A DNA stretch of 64,000 nt from Roseibium salinum (GTDB lineage Bacteria; Pseudomonadota; Alphaproteobacteria; Rhizobiales; Stappiaceae): the NCBI RefSeq assembly GCF_026240905.1, contig NZ_JAPEVI010000001.1:186001-250000 (forward strand). The letters are read 5' to 3'. This document shows, one piece after another, positions 63,180 to 64,000 of the stretch. Position 1 is the stretch's first letter; the number at the start of each line of letters is the position of its first letter. The notes beneath the pieces are model-generated. The model saw nothing but the letters and a program-made list of their open reading frames with translations, had not been told where the DNA came from and made no database searches. The translations under genes were made by a program, and so were the position numbers.

Positions 63180-63934
63180 ACAAGGTCGCGCTCATTACCG
63201 GCGGACAGCGGGGCATCGGGCTGGGTATCGCGGAGGCGCTTGCCGGGGCCGGTTACAACGTCGCCCTTTTGTCGCGCAGTGAACCGGAAGCGGCGGACGT
63301 CGGCGAGGCTCTGGAGCGGCTCGGGGACCGCGCCGCCTATTTCTGCCACGACCTGCAGGATGTCGCCGGTCACGGTCAGGTGCTGGACAGGGTGGAGGAG
63401 CGGCTCGGGCCGGTCACCACCTTCGTCTCAAATGCCGGCGTTCCCGCGAAGGTGCGCGGCGACATGCTCGATCTCCGGCCGGACAGTTTCGACTTCGTTC
63501 TCGGTGTGAACCTCAGAGGAGCATTCTTTCTGGCCCAGGACGTGGCGCGCCGGATGCTGAAGCTGCCGGAGGACACGTATCGTTCGATCACCTTCGTGAC
63601 CTCCGTCAGTGCCACAATGGTCTCCATCGAACGGGCCGAATACTGCCTGTCCAAGGCGGGCGCCGCGATGATGGCGGAGCTTTTCGCCGTCCGGCTTGCT
63701 CCTCACGGCATCGGCGTCTTCGAGCTGCGGCCGGGCATCATCGAAACCGGCATGACCGCCGGCGTGAAGGACAAGTATACCGCGCGGATCGAGGGCGGTC
63801 TTGTTCCTGCCGGACGCTGGGGGCAGCCGGCGGATATCGGCTCAATCATTCTTCCGATCGCCGAAGGCCGGATGGCCTTTGCGACCGGTTCTTCCATTGC
63901 GGTCGACGGCGGCCTGTCGATCCCGCGACTTTGA
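63176..63934 (+). CDS. Short-chain dehydrogenase/reductase (SDR)
   Basis: This 252-aa NAD(P)-dependent enzyme has the cofactor motif TGGQRGIGLGIA, the structural NAG segment SNAGVP and the catalytic triad Ser (TSVSA), Tyr and Lys (YCLSK). It is annotated in relatives as 3-ketoacyl-ACP reductase-like, but here it most likely interconverts a keto and hydroxy sugar intermediate with the GMC enzymes. The ATG overlaps the GMC stop (ATGA). Confidence 0.9.
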   Translation: MNKVALITGGQRGIGLGIAEALAGAGYNVALLSRSEPEAADVGEALERLGDRAAYFCHDLQDVAGHGQVLDRVEERLGPVTTFVSNAGVPAKVRGDMLDLRPDSFDFVLGVNLRGAFFLAQDVARRMLKLPEDTYRSITFVTSVSATMVSIERAEYCLSKAGAAMMAELFAVRLAPHGIGVFELRPGIIETGMTAGVKDKYTARIEGGLVPAGRWGQPADIGSIILPIAEGRMAFATGSSIAVDGGLSIPRL

Positions 63935-63944
63935 GAGACACTTC

Positions 63945-64000
63945 ATGGAAAAAGGCTACGATTTCATCGTCATAGGCGGCGGCAGCGCGGGCTCGGTCGT
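63945..64000 (+). CDS. GMC-type flavoprotein, 5' part only (cut by window end)
   Basis: Only the first 18 codons are visible; they read MEKGYDFIVIGGGSAGSV. This is the FAD-binding start typical of choline dehydrogenase-like GMC oxidoreductases. It follows the SDR by ten bases and is therefore part of the same operon. Confidence 0.6.
   Translation, partial: MEKGYDFIVIGGGSAGSV

Overview
The window is a high-GC alphaproteobacterial segment. It opens inside a repABC replication and partition operon (end of repA, then repB, a counter-transcribed RNA, and repC), so it lies on a large secondary replicon (megaplasmid or chromid). The repABC system, the many ABC importers and the FdxA/FNR, SCO and LacI families suggest Hyphomicrobiales or Rhodobacterales; a Stappiaceae-like marine host (Roseibium/Labrenzia type) is an inference, not something the sequence proves. 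No rRNA, tRNA, CRISPR array or intact insertion sequence was seen.

Layout. 1-2886: repABC. 2887-3292: a junction with what looks like the 5' remnant of a methyltransferase gene. 3293-16544: a redox and transport block. It holds ferredoxin-NADP reductase and 7Fe ferredoxin (minus strand), then a DUF971 protein, an AprA-like flavoprotein, a short AprB-like ferredoxin, a HEAT-repeat protein, a GntR regulator and an exported thioredoxin. These are followed by a sulfonate/nitrate-type ABC importer with an unusual extra membrane protein, SCO, PCuAC, a dihaem cytochrome c and a Crp/Fnr regulator. I consider this the best candidate for an undescribed system. 16576-21914: smaller genes (DrrAB-type exporter, lytic transglycosylase, WGR protein, orphan antitoxin, ureohydrolase, spermidine-synthase-like protein). 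22048-29678: a carbohydrate importer with a cytoplasmic heparinase II/III-type enzyme and a divergent LacI regulator. 29858-40449: a methyltransferase, then an AfuABC-like importer with two tandem binding proteins, an inositol-phosphatase-family enzyme and a divergent two-component system. 40473-44028: a Cys-type sulfatase with its formylglycine-generating enzyme. 44410-49495: a copper and thiol-redox cluster (CcdA, SCO, TlpA, DUF411, multicopper oxidase, small proteins), then a DUF2254 membrane protein. 51241-64000: two operons flanking a LacI regulator. One encodes a Gfo/Idh dehydrogenase, CoA-transferase, enoyl-CoA hydratase and aldehyde dehydrogenase; the other a sugar importer, two GMC oxidoreductases (the second cut by the window end) and an SDR.

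How parts work together. The 51-64 kb genes look like one regulon, because near-identical palindromes (TTGNAACGTTNCAA) lie upstream of both operons and a degenerate copy lies in front of the LacI gene. In every ABC importer operon a strong hairpin follows the binding-protein gene, which would favour a higher level of that protein than of the membrane parts. One ABC ATPase gene (13111-13964) carries an apparent single-base deletion near its 3' end.
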